Assembly (NCBI RefSeq): GCF_003670295.1
Contig: NZ_QXJG01000002.1
Location: 62,001-126,000, forward strand
DNA length: 64,000 bases
From: Helicobacter burdigaliensis
GTDB lineage: Bacteria; Campylobacterota; Campylobacteria; Campylobacterales; Helicobacteraceae
Direction of reading: 5' to 3'
Shown here: in pieces, positions 10,543 through 18,927 of the stretch
Layout: each line of letters begins with the position of its first letter
Position numbering within the stretch: position 1 is the stretch's first letter
The notes under the pieces: model-generated
What the model was told of the DNA's origin: nothing
Database searches by the model: none
Seen by the model: the letters and a program-made list of their open reading frames with translations, nothing else
Position numbers and translations under genes: made by a program

Positions 10543-10761
10543 TTGGCAAAAGATGATGTTATAGAAGTAGATGGGATTGTTAAAGAGGCATTACCCAATG
10601 CGACTTTTCGTGTAGAGCTAGAGAATGGGCATGTTATTTTATGCCATATTGCAGGAAGAATGCGCATGCATTATATTAAGATTTTACAGGGAGATAAAGT
10701 AAAGATTGAATTAACTCCTTATAGTTTAGATAAAGGTAGAATCACTTTTAGGTATAAGTAG
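10543..10761 (+). CDS. infA: Translation initiation factor IF-1
   Basis: Small OB-fold factor that binds the 30S A site during initiation. The 72-residue product reads [20 protein letters not shown] and ends in GRITFRYK, full length and typical. The start is TTG, placed behind AAAGGAAT. Alternative starts would cut into the conserved N-terminus. It is the last gene before the 212-base leader of the alpha block. Confidence 0.95.
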   Translation: MAKDDVIEVDGIVKEALPNATFRVELENGHVILCHIAGRMRMHYIKILQGDKVKIELTPYSLDKGRITFRYK

Positions 10762-10780
10762 TTTTTAATAAGCTTTTAAG

Positions 10781-10786
10781 TATAAT
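10781..10786 (+). promoter_or_regulatory. Internal -10 box ahead of rpmJ (alpha block)
   Basis: A perfect TATAAT lies 20 bases after the infA stop, in the largest gap of the ribosomal cluster. Transcription from it would start near 10793 and give a leader of about 180 bases before rpmJ, so the alpha block (rpmJ to rplQ) could be expressed separately from S10-spc. Confidence 0.5.
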
Positions 10787-10797
10787 TACCACTTTTC

Positions 10798-10922
10798 ATA
10801 GTCGTTTAGGTGATGAATAAGCCTTTGGAGGACTATAAACTCAATGCTTAAATTTATTTTTAAGAAGCGATAAATTTTAAATTTAGAGCAATTCAGTAAT
10901 GTTTTTGGTTTTTTACCAAAAA
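10798..10922 (+). promoter_or_regulatory. Structured leader of the rpmJ-rplQ mRNA
   Basis: Two inverted repeats are visible. ATAGTC (10798-10803) pairs with GACTAT (10831-10836), enclosing a weak inner pairing of AGGT with GCCT. TTTTTGGT (10902-10909) pairs perfectly with ACCAAAAA (10915-10922) across a T5 loop. Two tiny ORFs lie between (starts 10813 and 10842; 12 and 9 codons). In E. coli S4 represses the alpha operon through a leader pseudoknot; a similar role here is an inference from position only. Confidence 0.4.
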
Positions 10923-10973
10923 GCTTGGGGTTTTAGTAAATAAAACTTTAAGAATTAAAAGTTAGGAGAACTT

Positions 10974-11087
10974 ATGAAAGTTAGACCTTCTGTTAAAAAG
11001 ATGTGTGATAAATGTAAAGTTATCAAGAGAAAAGGCGTGATTCGAGTAATTTGCGAGAATCCAAAACATAAACAAAGACAAGGTTAA
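10974..11087 (+). CDS. rpmJ: 50S ribosomal protein L36
   Basis: A 37-residue zinc-ribbon protein of the large subunit with ligands Cys11, Cys14, Cys27 and His32 (MCDKC and [12 protein letters not shown]). It is the zinc-binding form. The ATG follows AGGAGA at a good distance. It opens the alpha block; rpsM begins 11 bases later. Confidence 0.95.
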   Translation: MKVRPSVKKMCDKCKVIKRKGVIRVICENPKHKQRQG

Positions 11088-11098
11088 AAGGAAAAAGA

Positions 11099-11467
11099 AT
11101 GGCGAGAATTGCTGGTGTTGATTTACCCAAGAAAAAGAGAATTGAATATGCTTTAACCTATATTTATGGTATTGGTTTAAAGACTTCAAGAGATATTTTA
11201 AAAGCAGTGAATATTTCTTATGATAAGAGGGTGCAAGACCTTGGTGAAGATGAAGTTTCTTCTATTGCAAAAGAAATTCAAGCTCACCACATCGTAGAGG
11301 GTGATTTACGCAAAAAAGTTACAATGGATATTAAATCTCTTATGGATTTAGGTAACTATCGTGGTTTAAGACATAGAAAAGGACTTCCGGTTCGTGGTCA
11401 AACAACTAAAAATAATGCAAGAACACGAAAAGGTAAGAGAAAAACTGTTGGTAGTGCATCTAAATAA
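11099..11467 (+). CDS. rpsM: 30S ribosomal protein S13
   Basis: Head protein that bridges to the 50S subunit. The 122-residue product starts [20 protein letters not shown] and has the helix-hairpin region and the basic end [20 protein letters not shown]. First gene of the classical alpha operon after rpmJ; rpsK follows after nine bases. Confidence 0.97.
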   Translation: MARIAGVDLPKKKRIEYALTYIYGIGLKTSRDILKAVNISYDKRVQDLGEDEVSSIAKEIQAHHIVEGDLRKKVTMDIKSLMDLGNYRGLRHRKGLPVRGQTTKNNARTRKGKRKTVGSASK

Positions 11468-11476
11468 GGGGTAAAA

Positions 11477-11869
11477 ATGGCTAAAAGAAATGTAACTAAA
11501 AAAAGAATTGTAAGAAAAAATATAGCAAGAGGTATTATTCATATTTCTGCTGCTTTTAATAATACAAGCGTAACAATTACTGATGAAATGGGAAATGTTA
11601 TTTGCTGGAGCACAGCAGGTGCATTAGGTTTTAAAGGAAGTAAAAAATCTACTCCTTATGCAGCACAACAAGCTGTTGAAGATGCAGTAGCAAAAGCTAA
11701 AGAGCATGGTATTAAAGAATTAGGTGTTAAGATTCAAGGTCCAGGTAGCGGTAGAGAAACTGCTGTAAAAAGCCTAGGTAGCATTGAGGGCATTAAAGTA
11801 TTATGGTTTAAAGATGTTACACCATTGCCTCACAATGGTTGTCGCCCACCAAAAAGAAGAAGAGTGTAA
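11477..11869 (+). CDS. rpsK: 30S ribosomal protein S11
   Basis: Platform protein near the E site, 130 residues. It carries the signatures [18 protein letters not shown] and [17 protein letters not shown] at the C-terminus. Ordinary length and position. Confidence 0.97.
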   Translation: MAKRNVTKKRIVRKNIARGIIHISAAFNNTSVTITDEMGNVICWSTAGALGFKGSKKSTPYAAQQAVEDAVAKAKEHGIKELGVKIQGPGSGRETAVKSLGSIEGIKVLWFKDVTPLPHNGCRPPKRRRV

Positions 11870-11880
11870 GGAGTTAGAAT

Positions 11881-12507
11881 ATGGCAAGATACAGAGGTCC
11901 TGTAGAAAAAATTGAAAGAAGATTTGGTGTTTCTCTTGCTTTAAAAGGTGAAAGAAGATTAGCAGGTAAGAGCGCACTAGATAAGCGTCCATATGCTCCC
12001 GGACAACACGGACAAAGACGCGGTAAAATTTCAGAGTATGGTATTCAATTAAGAGAAAAGCAAAAAGCTAGAATGATGTATGGCGTTTCTGAAAAGCAAT
12101 TTAGAGCAATGTTTGTAGAAGCAAACAGATTAGAAGGAAACACAGGAGAAAATCTAGTAAAGCTTATTGAAAGAAGATTGGATAATGTAGTATATAGAAT
12201 GGGATTTGCTACTACTAGAAGATTTGCAAGACAACTTGTAACACATGGACATATTCTAGTAGATGGTAAAAAACTAGATATTCCTTCAGCTCTTGTAAAT
12301 GTTGGGCAAAAAATTGAAATTTGTGAAAAAACAAAAAAGAATCCTCAAATCCAAAGAGCTATCGAGCTTACAAAACAAACAGGTATTGTTCCATGGGTAG
12401 ATGTGGATCAAGAGAAAGTTTTTGGTATTTTCACAAGAATGCCAGAGAGAGAAGAAGTTGTTATCCCTATTGAAGAAAGGCTCATTGTTGAGTTGTATTC
12501 TAAATAA
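11881..12507 (+). CDS. rpsD: 30S ribosomal protein S4
   Basis: Primary 16S rRNA-binding protein; represses the alpha operon in E. coli. The 208-residue product starts [17 protein letters not shown], lacks the N-terminal cysteine cluster (zinc-free form), and has the S4 RNA-binding domain around [20 protein letters not shown]. If the rpmJ leader is a control element, this protein is the first candidate ligand. Confidence 0.97.
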   Translation: MARYRGPVEKIERRFGVSLALKGERRLAGKSALDKRPYAPGQHGQRRGKISEYGIQLREKQKARMMYGVSEKQFRAMFVEANRLEGNTGENLVKLIERRLDNVVYRMGFATTRRFARQLVTHGHILVDGKKLDIPSALVNVGQKIEICEKTKKNPQIQRAIELTKQTGIVPWVDVDQEKVFGIFTRMPEREEVVIPIEERLIVELYSK

Positions 12508-12526
12508 GGCTTAAAGGAGAATAAAT

Positions 12527-13513
12527 ATGAAAAGTATTAAAACTTCTCCTCATGTTCCCAACAAAATAGAGGTACGTGAGGTTGGCAAAAATAGAATACA
12601 AATCACAGCTTATCCTTTTGAGTTTGGATATGCGATTACTCTAGCACATCCTTTGCGTCGTTTATTGTTAGGAAGTTCTGTGGGATATGCTCCAACAGCA
12701 CTTCATATCGCAGGTGCTACACATGAATTTGATTCAGTTCGCGGTGTGGTAGAAGATGTATCGCATTTTATTGTGAATCTTAAAACTATCCGTTTTAGAA
12801 TTAAAGATGAGAGTGAAGTTGTAAGCATTGATTATAAATTTAATGGTCCTAAAGTAATTAAGGGTTCGGATTTGGCAAATGATTTAGTAGATATTGTAAC
12901 TCCAGATATTCATTTAGCTACGATTAATGAAGATGCAGTATTGAATTTTTCAATTGTGGTTAAAAAAGGTATTGGTTATGTGCCAAGCGAGGAAACAAGA
13001 AAAGAAGTTCCAGAGGGCTATATGCCACTTGATGCTTATTTTACTCCTGTTAGCAATGTTACTTATTCTATTGAAAATGTGCTTTTAGAAGATGATCCAA
13101 ACTTTGAGAAAGTAATTTTTGATATTCAAACAGATGGTCAAATCGAGCCTTTGGCAGCGTTTAAAAATGCATTAAGTGTTATGCATAAGCAAATGGCAAT
13201 TTTTAATTCTGAATTGGATATTGAAGTGCCAGAGGTTGAAAATGGAGAGGAAAATCCAGAACTTAAAAAAATGCTCCAAACTATTGATAGTCTAAATTTG
13301 AGCGCAAGGAGCTTTAATTGTCTTGATAGATCAGGTATTAAGTATCTAGGAGAATTGGTATTACTTAGTGAAGATCAAATCAAAGAAATTAAAAATTTAG
13401 GTAAGAAATCTTTGGATGAAGTTACAGCTAAATTAGAGGAATTGGGTTATCCAGTAAGCAAGGAAATACCTGAAGATTTAGCAGCGATACTAAAGAAAAA
13501 ATTTGGAAAATAA
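12527..13513 (+). CDS. rpoA: RNA polymerase alpha subunit
   Basis: Assembly platform of RNA polymerase. The 328-residue product has an N-terminal dimerisation domain with the family sequence GYAITLAHPLRRLLLGSSVG and a complete C-terminal domain with two helix-hairpin-helix elements (LNLSARSFNCLDRSGI, and IKNLGKKSLDEVTAKLEELG). Located between rpsD and rplQ, as usual. Confidence 0.98.
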   Translation: MKSIKTSPHVPNKIEVREVGKNRIQITAYPFEFGYAITLAHPLRRLLLGSSVGYAPTALHIAGATHEFDSVRGVVEDVSHFIVNLKTIRFRIKDESEVVSIDYKFNGPKVIKGSDLANDLVDIVTPDIHLATINEDAVLNFSIVVKKGIGYVPSEETRKEVPEGYMPLDAYFTPVSNVTYSIENVLLEDDPNFEKVIFDIQTDGQIEPLAAFKNALSVMHKQMAIFNSELDIEVPEVENGEENPELKKMLQTIDSLNLSARSFNCLDRSGIKYLGELVLLSEDQIKEIKNLGKKSLDEVTAKLEELGYPVSKEIPEDLAAILKKKFGK

Positions 13514-13525
13514 TAAGGAATAATC

Positions 13526-13876
13526 ATGAGACATGGACATGGATATAGAAAGCTTGGAAGAACATCATCTCATAGAAAAGCACTACTTAAAAATCTAACA
13601 ATTGCGTTGATTAAAAGTGAGAAGATTGAGACTACTCTTCAAAAAGCTAAAGAATTGCAAAGCTATATTGAGAAATTAATCACAAGAGCTAGAAATAATG
13701 ATAATATGGCTCATCAAGTTGTCTTTTCGCATCTACAACATAAAGGAAGTGTGAAGAAGCTAGTAAAAGAGATTGCACCTAAATATGTAGATCGCAAAGG
13801 TGGTTATACAAGAATTATCAAAACAAGAACAAGAAGAGGTGATGCTGCAGAAATGGCTTTTATCGAGCTTGTTTAA
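13526..13876 (+). CDS. rplQ: 50S ribosomal protein L17
   Basis: Tunnel-exit protein of 116 residues, starting [20 protein letters not shown]. The end [24 protein letters not shown] is conserved. It is the last gene of the ribosomal cluster; its stop codon touches the first base pairs of a strong terminator stem. Confidence 0.97.
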   Translation: MRHGHGYRKLGRTSSHRKALLKNLTIALIKSEKIETTLQKAKELQSYIEKLITRARNNDNMAHQVVFSHLQHKGSVKKLVKEIAPKYVDRKGGYTRIIKTRTRRGDAAEMAFIELV

Positions 13877-13899
13877 TAAAGCAGATTCCCTGCTTTATT
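13875..13899 (+). terminator. Terminator of the ribosomal superoperon
   Basis: AATAAAGCAG (13875-13884) pairs perfectly with CTGCTTTATT (13890-13899) around the loop ATTCC, followed by a T-rich stretch. It starts within the rplQ stop codon, and no other strong terminator is seen inside the cluster. Confidence 0.8.
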
Positions 13900-14021
13900 C
13901 TTCTTTATTTTTATAATTTTCTACTCTTACAATTTTTTATATTCTTTTTACTAAAAAGGAACAAACTTTTTATTTTATTCCCCTAAATTTAAGCAAATCT
14001 TCCATTTTTATAAGTTTTCTA

Positions 14022-14030
14022 TGCTAGAAT
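14022..14030 (+). promoter_or_regulatory. Extended -10 box for the bc1 operon
   Basis: TGCTAGAAT reads as an extended -10 (TGN plus TAGAAT), 45 bases before the petA start and after the ribosomal terminator. No clear -35 box, as usual in this group. Confidence 0.5.
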
Positions 14031-14075
14031 TATGTGTTTAAAATATAAATTTTATTTCTTATTAGGAGGGAATAA

Positions 14076-14579
14076 ATGGCAGATAATGTCAATCGTAGAG
14101 ACTTCCTTGGAATGACTTTAGGTGGTATTGCAGCTGTTGGTGTTGGTGCATCATTGGTTGCTATGAAAGCTACTTGGGATCCATTGCCAAGCGTTGTTGC
14201 TTCAGGATTTGTTACTGTGGATCTTAGCTCAATGAAAGAAGGTGAGTATAGACAAGTAGAATATAGAGGAACGCCTGTATATATCATTAAAAAAACTACA
14301 GAAATGAAAAAATGCGAAGATAGAGATGTGGTAGTGGGCAATGCAGATTATAGTTTAGGAATACAAGTATGCACACATCTTGGATGTATTCCATCATATG
14401 ATACAGGAAAAAGTGAATTTCATTGTGCCTGTCATGGAGGAAGATTTGATGCCTGTGGTAGAAATATTTTTGGACCGCCTCCTATTCCTATGAAGATACC
14501 TCCCTTTAAGATTGATGGGGAAAAATTGGTTCTTGGAGAAGAGGGTCCAGAATATAAAAAGTTAGTAGGAAATGCATAA
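14076..14579 (+). CDS. petA: Ubiquinol/menaquinol-cytochrome c reductase, Rieske Fe-S subunit
   Basis: Carries the [2Fe-2S] centre that takes the first electron from quinol in the bc1 complex. The 167-residue product has a twin-arginine signal anchor (NRRDFLGMT, residues 6-14, then a hydrophobic helix). Ligands are Cys99 and His101 in CTHLGC and Cys117 and His120 in CACHGG; Cys104 and Cys119 can form the stabilising disulfide. It opens a three-gene operon with cytochromes b and c1 and is preceded by AGGAGGG. Confidence 0.96.
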   Translation: MADNVNRRDFLGMTLGGIAAVGVGASLVAMKATWDPLPSVVASGFVTVDLSSMKEGEYRQVEYRGTPVYIIKKTTEMKKCEDRDVVVGNADYSLGIQVCTHLGCIPSYDTGKSEFHCACHGGRFDACGRNIFGPPPIPMKIPPFKIDGEKLVLGEEGPEYKKLVGNA

Positions 14580-14588
14580 GGAGTTTTA

Positions 14589-15818
14589 ATGGCACAAATA
14601 CAAAAGGCGAATGGTATTGTTGATTGGCTAGACCAAAGAATAGCATTGAAACCTCTTATGAAGGTTTTAATGACAGAATATTGGATACCAAAAAATATTA
14701 GTTTTCTTTGGGCTATGGGTATAGTTTTGGTGGTGTTATTTACACTTTTAGTGGTTTCAGGATTATTCTTGCTTATGTATTACAAACCCGATGCAAAATT
14801 GGCATTTGATAGTGTGAATTATACAATTATGCAAGAAGTAAAATATGGTTGGCTGTGGAGACATCTGCACGCTGTGAGTGCTTCTGTTTGTTTTTTAATT
14901 ATCTATATTCATATGTTTGTAGCAATTTATTATGGTTCTTATAAACGCGGAAGAGAGATGATTTGGCTCACAGGTATGATTTTATTTGGATTATTTTCCG
15001 CAGAAGCCTTTAGCGGATATATGTTGCCTTGGGGACAAATGAGTTATTGGGCTGCAGCTGTTATTACAAATCTTTTTAGTGGTATTCCTTTAGTAGGACC
15101 AGATTTAACAGAGTGGATTAGAGGTAACTTTATTGTTGCAGATTCAACATTGACAAGATTCTTTATGCTTCATGTTGTGCTTTTGCCAGTGGTGATTATT
15201 ATGGTGATTGCAGTGCATTTTTATACTTTGCGTGTTCCGCATGTTAATAATATGTATGGTGAAGAAATTGATTTTGAAGCAGAAGCAGAAAAGTTTAAAG
15301 CAGGAAATAAAAAAGATTCTAAAGTTATTCCTTTTTGGCCCATGTTCTTATCAAAAGACTTTTTTGTGGCAAGTTTCTTTTTAGCAATTTTATTCTATCT
15401 AGTTTGCTACCATTATAGCTTTGCATTAGACCCTATTAACTTTGATCCAGCAGATCATTTAAAGACACCTCCACACATCTATCCAGAGTGGTATTTCTTA
15501 TGGAGTTATGAGATTCTAAGAGGATTCTTCTTTAGTGCGGATTTAGGGTTGATCGCATTTGGTATTGCAAATGTTATCTTTATGCTTTTGCCATGGCTTG
15601 ATAGAAGCAATGTAGTAGCTCCTGCACATAAACGCCCCGCATTTGCTGTATGGTTTTGGGTTTTAATTGCGGATATGATTGTTTTAACCATTTATGGTAA
15701 ATTACCTCCAACAGGGGTAAATGCTTATATTGGTTTTGCAGCTACAATTCTTTTCTTGGCTTTATTCTTTGTAATTTTACCTATTATTACAAAGCTTGAA
15801 AACAATAAGAAAGCATAA
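14589..15818 (+). CDS. petB: Cytochrome b of the bc1 complex
   Basis: Membrane subunit with two b haems and both quinone sites. The 409-residue product has at least eight hydrophobic segments. The haem-ligand histidines lie in WLWRHLHAVSAS and the HMF helix, and again in FFMLHVVLL and IAVHFY. The quinol-oxidation motif appears as PEWYFLWSYE, the P-E-W-Y form of the Qo site. Nine bases after petA. Confidence 0.96.
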   Translation: MAQIQKANGIVDWLDQRIALKPLMKVLMTEYWIPKNISFLWAMGIVLVVLFTLLVVSGLFLLMYYKPDAKLAFDSVNYTIMQEVKYGWLWRHLHAVSASVCFLIIYIHMFVAIYYGSYKRGREMIWLTGMILFGLFSAEAFSGYMLPWGQMSYWAAAVITNLFSGIPLVGPDLTEWIRGNFIVADSTLTRFFMLHVVLLPVVIIMVIAVHFYTLRVPHVNNMYGEEIDFEAEAEKFKAGNKKDSKVIPFWPMFLSKDFFVASFFLAILFYLVCYHYSFALDPINFDPADHLKTPPHIYPEWYFLWSYEILRGFFFSADLGLIAFGIANVIFMLLPWLDRSNVVAPAHKRPAFAVWFWVLIADMIVLTIYGKLPPTGVNAYIGFAATILFLALFFVILPIITKLENNKKA

Positions 15819-15829
15819 GGAGTAGAGCA

Positions 15830-16678
15830 ATGAAAGAATTTTTAGCATTAGTTATTGTGGTTGTGATTACAGGTGTTATTTATTGGGGAGTGGAGCCTTT
15901 TGCACACTCTCAAATGAATCCAGAAGTGGCTCCAGCAGACTATAAGTTTTCAGATTTGCCTGCTTTAAATGCAGAGGGTGAAGCAAATATAGAAAATGGT
16001 AAAAAGCTTGTTATGGAAAATTGTGTAGCTTGCCACTCTATTAAAAAAGAGAGTGTTGCTTCTCCGTTTTCTCCTAGTGATGCAATAGCAGCTTATGGAG
16101 TAAATCCACCTGATTTAAGCACAGCAGGTTTTATTTATGATAAGCATTTTTTAGCAAATCTTTTAAAAGATCCAGCAGTCGCTACAAAGCAAACACATAA
16201 ATTTACAGAGATGCCTCATCCTATGCCAGCTTATAATTGGATGAGCGATAGAGATATTTTAGATATGGTTGCCTATTTAGAGTCTATCGCTCCAAAAGAG
16301 CTTAGCGATAAAGAAGTTTTTATGGACGCTTGTAGTAGATGCCATGGTATGAAATATGATAAAGTAAGTGCAGAGGGTGGATTAACTACTTATATGGGGA
16401 CAAAAGTTCCAGATCTTTCTATGATGATTAGAAGTAGAAGTTTAGATTATTTACATACTTTCATTAACGATCCACAAAAAAGACTTGCAGGAACTGCAAT
16501 GCCAAGAGTTGGTTTAAGCGAGCAGAGTGAAAAGCAAGTGATTGCCTATATGGAAAGCGTTGGTGATAGTAAAAAAGCTGAGCGCGAATCTCTAGGCTAT
16601 AAACTTATAATCTTTATGGTGGTTATGGGTGTTGTTGCATACCTTTGGAAAAGAAAAATTTGGAAGGATGCTCATTAA
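15830..16678 (+). CDS. petC: Di-haem cytochrome c1 of the bc1 complex
   Basis: Periplasmic electron acceptor of the bc1 complex. The 282-residue product has an N-terminal membrane anchor and two c-type haem sites, CVACH (65-69) and CSRCH (168-172), each in its own cytochrome c domain. A C-terminal hydrophobic helix (LIIFMVVMGVVAYLW) follows. Two haems are typical of Campylobacterota, unlike the mono-haem protein of mitochondria and alphaproteobacteria. Last gene of the operon. Confidence 0.95.
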   Translation: MKEFLALVIVVVITGVIYWGVEPFAHSQMNPEVAPADYKFSDLPALNAEGEANIENGKKLVMENCVACHSIKKESVASPFSPSDAIAAYGVNPPDLSTAGFIYDKHFLANLLKDPAVATKQTHKFTEMPHPMPAYNWMSDRDILDMVAYLESIAPKELSDKEVFMDACSRCHGMKYDKVSAEGGLTTYMGTKVPDLSMMIRSRSLDYLHTFINDPQKRLAGTAMPRVGLSEQSEKQVIAYMESVGDSKKAERESLGYKLIIFMVVMGVVAYLWKRKIWKDAH

Positions 16679-16684
16679 AATTAG

Positions 16685-16705
16685 CTAGCCTTTAGGGCTA
16701 GTTTT
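16685..16705 (+). terminator. Terminator of the bc1 operon
   Basis: CTAGCC (16685-16690) pairs with GGCTAG (16696-16701) around TTTAG, followed directly by TTTT. It lies seven bases after the petC stop. Confidence 0.75.
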
Positions 16706-16739
16706 CTACACTTTCTTATTTAAAGCTTTCTTTTATGGG

Positions 16740-16755
16740 TATAATTTGCTATAAT
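16740..16755 (+). promoter_or_regulatory. Two -10 boxes before the fliN operon
   Basis: Two perfect TATAAT hexamers lie ten bases apart (16740-16745 and 16750-16755), 27 bases or more before the TTG start of the first gene. No sigma-54 or sigma-28 motif is evident, so the operon looks vegetatively transcribed. Confidence 0.55.
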
Positions 16756-16781
16756 CTTCTTAAAATAAAAAGGTGTGAGAG

Positions 16782-17198
16782 TTGTTAGAAATATTACAAG
16801 AAGCTTTTAGACAAGTGATACTTGATACAATGCAAATGACTTTAGAATATGGATCAAAGGATTTAAAAGCAGGATATTTATCTAGTATTGAAATGATTTT
16901 TGACAATCAAAGTCGTTTGAAGACAACTTTTGTCTGTTCTAAAGAGTTTCTAACTTTAATGGCATTGCAAATGTTAGGAGAAGATAATCCTGATGAGCTA
17001 ACTTTACAAGATCTTTCTCAAGAAATTGCTAATCTTACCATTGGTTTAGGTAAAGTGTTGGCAATCAAAGAAGGGATTAATTTTAACATAAGCACTCCTA
17101 ATATTTTTGGAGAGGGTGAATTTGATATAAAAGATTGTCAGAGTCTTAATTTTGTAGTTTCTAATACATATTGTTCATTTTATTTGCATAGTTTTTAA
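16782..17198 (+). CDS. CheX/CheC-like chemotaxis or flagellar switch-associated protein
   Basis: The 138-residue protein has the E-x-x-N pattern of the CheC/CheX phosphatase family in DLSQEIANLTIGLGKVLA (about residues 77-94), in a compact alpha/beta context. No membrane segment or signal is seen. It lies 12 bases before fliN, which fits a role at the flagellar switch or in CheY dephosphorylation. Only one E-x-x-N copy is visible. The start codon is TTG behind AAGGTGTGAGAG. Family assignment is moderately sure, function is inferred. Confidence 0.65.
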   Translation: MLEILQEAFRQVILDTMQMTLEYGSKDLKAGYLSSIEMIFDNQSRLKTTFVCSKEFLTLMALQMLGEDNPDELTLQDLSQEIANLTIGLGKVLAIKEGINFNISTPNIFGEGEFDIKDCQSLNFVVSNTYCSFYLHSF

Positions 17199-17210
17199 AG
17201 GAGTAGAAGT

Positions 17211-17570
17211 ATGCCAGCAGATGAATTTACGCTTGCCAAAATTCAAGCCCCTAAACAAGAAGATTTAGCGCGTTATTTAGAAGGAATTATTAATAATTAT
17301 GGCGGACTTTTGGATATGGGCGTAGTGTTTTGTGCAGAGCTTGGTGTTACAAAAATTCCCCTATTGGATATTTTGCGTTTTGAAAAAGGCTCTATAATTG
17401 ATTTACAAAAACCAGCAGGAGAGAGCGTAGAGATTTTTATTAATGGTAGAATTGTGGGTAAAGGTGAAGTTATGGTGTATGAAAAAAATCTCGCTATTCG
17501 CGTGAATGAGATTTTAGATTCTAATGCTATCATTTATTATCTTACGCGTGAAAGTATTGGTTCTGTATGA
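17211..17570 (+). CDS. fliN: Flagellar motor switch protein FliN
   Basis: C-ring protein that sets rotation direction and docks export cargo. The 119-residue product has the SpoA/FliN domain: LDMGVVFCAELGVTKIPLLDILRFEKGSIIDL followed by INGRIVGKGEVMVYEKNLAIRVNEIL. It has no N-terminal CheC-like half, so it is FliN and not FliY. It overlaps the next gene by four bases. Confidence 0.92.
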   Translation: MPADEFTLAKIQAPKQEDLARYLEGIINNYGGLLDMGVVFCAELGVTKIPLLDILRFEKGSIIDLQKPAGESVEIFINGRIVGKGEVMVYEKNLAIRVNEILDSNAIIYYLTRESIGSV

Positions 17571-18028
17571 AAATTTTATTTGTTGCGGTATTTTGTTGTC
17601 TTTTTGTGTTTGCGGAAACTAATCTCACAAAAGAAGAGATGGCTATTAAACAGTTACAATCACAAACACATTTAGACTATCAGGCAAAAATGCAAAAAGA
17701 AAGCAATCTCACTTTTCCTTTTGCTATGGCACAATCCCCTTTAGAATCTGTGAATAAATTTCAATATTTAGGCGTTATTTTTGTTCTTGCTTCGCTTCTT
17801 ATTTTTCTTTGGTATTTTAAAAAAAGAGCTAAGGGGAGGGGATTTGTGATGGGAAATAAAGCAGGTATTAAAATACTTTATGAAGCAAATCTTAACTTAA
17901 ATACCAAAATTGTCATTGTTCAAATACGTAAAATGTGTTATGTTTTAGCGATTAACTCTAATAATGTTGTTTTGCTTGATAAATATCAAGATTTTGAAGA
18001 ATGTTTAAAGCAAGAGAGTGAAAGATAA
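17567..18028 (+). CDS. FliO-like flagellar export component
   Basis: The 153-residue protein has a signal peptide (about residues 1-16), a periplasmic stretch, a single membrane helix (about 67-84), and a cytosolic basic domain after KKRAKG. That layout and the place directly after fliN match the short FliO proteins of Campylobacter and Helicobacter, which help assemble the FliPQR export gate. Sequence motifs alone are weak, so the call depends on layout and neighbours. Confidence 0.7.
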   Translation: MKILFVAVFCCLFVFAETNLTKEEMAIKQLQSQTHLDYQAKMQKESNLTFPFAMAQSPLESVNKFQYLGVIFVLASLLIFLWYFKKRAKGRGFVMGNKAGIKILYEANLNLNTKIVIVQIRKMCYVLAINSNNVVLLDKYQDFEECLKQESER

Positions 18029-18034
18029 AAATTT

Positions 18035-18850
18035 ATGCAAAGAAGAGCACTTTTTGCACTTTTTCTTTCTATTTTCTTACACATCTTAGTAATTTTTTTA
18101 ATTCTATTTGAATTTCCAAAAAAGGAATTTAATCAGCCAAAGCATGGAAACAATGAGGGTAAGCGTATTAATATTAAAGATTTTAAATTTTCTAAAGGAG
18201 CACAGCCACAAAATACAATAACTCCTAGTAATCCACAAAATCACACCCCACAAACCAACAAAACTCCAAGGATAGAAGAGGCTAGTAAAAAGCAAACTCC
18301 ACAAAAAGAACCCATTAAAAAAGAGGTAAAACAACCCAAAAAAGATCCCAAAAAACCTCTTAAAGAAAATGCAAAAGAGACACAGCAAGAGCTTATTAAA
18401 AATCTAAAAAACCCTACACAGCAACCTAAAAAATTAAGTTCTCCAAGTGCTTATGATATTAAGCCTAAAAATTCTAGTCCTTCTTTATATGAATATTCTA
18501 ATGATATGGCTTCTCAAGAGATTGAAGAGCTTTATGGAGAGGAACTTTACTCACTTTCTTTGGAAGAGAGAAAGTTTATTGAAGACAATCTAAGCAATAT
18601 AGGAAGAATCACGCAAAAGTATTTAAAATATCCTGAAGTAGCGGGTAAATTAGGACAACACGGGGATAATGTTGTGGAGTTTTATCTGCATCCAAATGGA
18701 GATATTACAGATTTAAGGCTTTTAACCCCAAGTGGTTACCGACTTTTAGATGATAATAGTGTTAAAACCATAGAAATAGCCTATAAAGACTACCCCTATC
18801 CAAGCGTAAAAACAAAAATTAGAATACGCGTGATGTATCGTATCTATTAA
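18035..18850 (+). CDS. TonB-like energy transducer
   Basis: The 271-residue protein has an N-terminal membrane anchor (about residues 5-25), a long Pro/Lys-rich linker (about 40-150) and a C-terminal TonB domain with VVEFYLHPNGDITDLRLLTPSGY and an end rich in beta-strand residues. It would transmit proton-motive force to outer-membrane receptors with ExbB/ExbD, which are not in this window. It is six bases behind the FliO-like gene and appears cotranscribed with motor genes. A TonB-dependent receptor lies at 48 kb. Confidence 0.85.
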   Translation: MQRRALFALFLSIFLHILVIFLILFEFPKKEFNQPKHGNNEGKRINIKDFKFSKGAQPQNTITPSNPQNHTPQTNKTPRIEEASKKQTPQKEPIKKEVKQPKKDPKKPLKENAKETQQELIKNLKNPTQQPKKLSSPSAYDIKPKNSSPSLYEYSNDMASQEIEELYGEELYSLSLEERKFIEDNLSNIGRITQKYLKYPEVAGKLGQHGDNVVEFYLHPNGDITDLRLLTPSGYRLLDDNSVKTIEIAYKDYPYPSVKTKIRIRVMYRIY

Positions 18851-18853
18851 AAG

Positions 18854-18927
18854 CTTTCGGCTTTCGGCTTTCGGCTTTCGGCTTTCGGCTTTCGGCTTTC
18901 GGCTTTCGGCTTTCGGCTTTCGGCTTT
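18854..18927. repeat. 7-bp tandem repeat, CTTTCGG x 10 plus CTTT
   Basis: Ten perfect copies of CTTTCGG (18854-18923) plus a partial copy sit exactly between the stop codons of the convergent tonB-like and mqnD genes. The last bases reach into the mqnD stop codon (18926-18928). The absence of mismatches suggests recent or ongoing slippage. Being outside both coding regions, length change would affect only the 3' ends of the two mRNAs. Confidence 0.97.

Noticed and set aside
10798-10836. Fluoride or other known riboswitch before rpmJ
   Set aside because: GGTGATG resembles part of the fluoride riboswitch, but the remaining conserved bases are missing.
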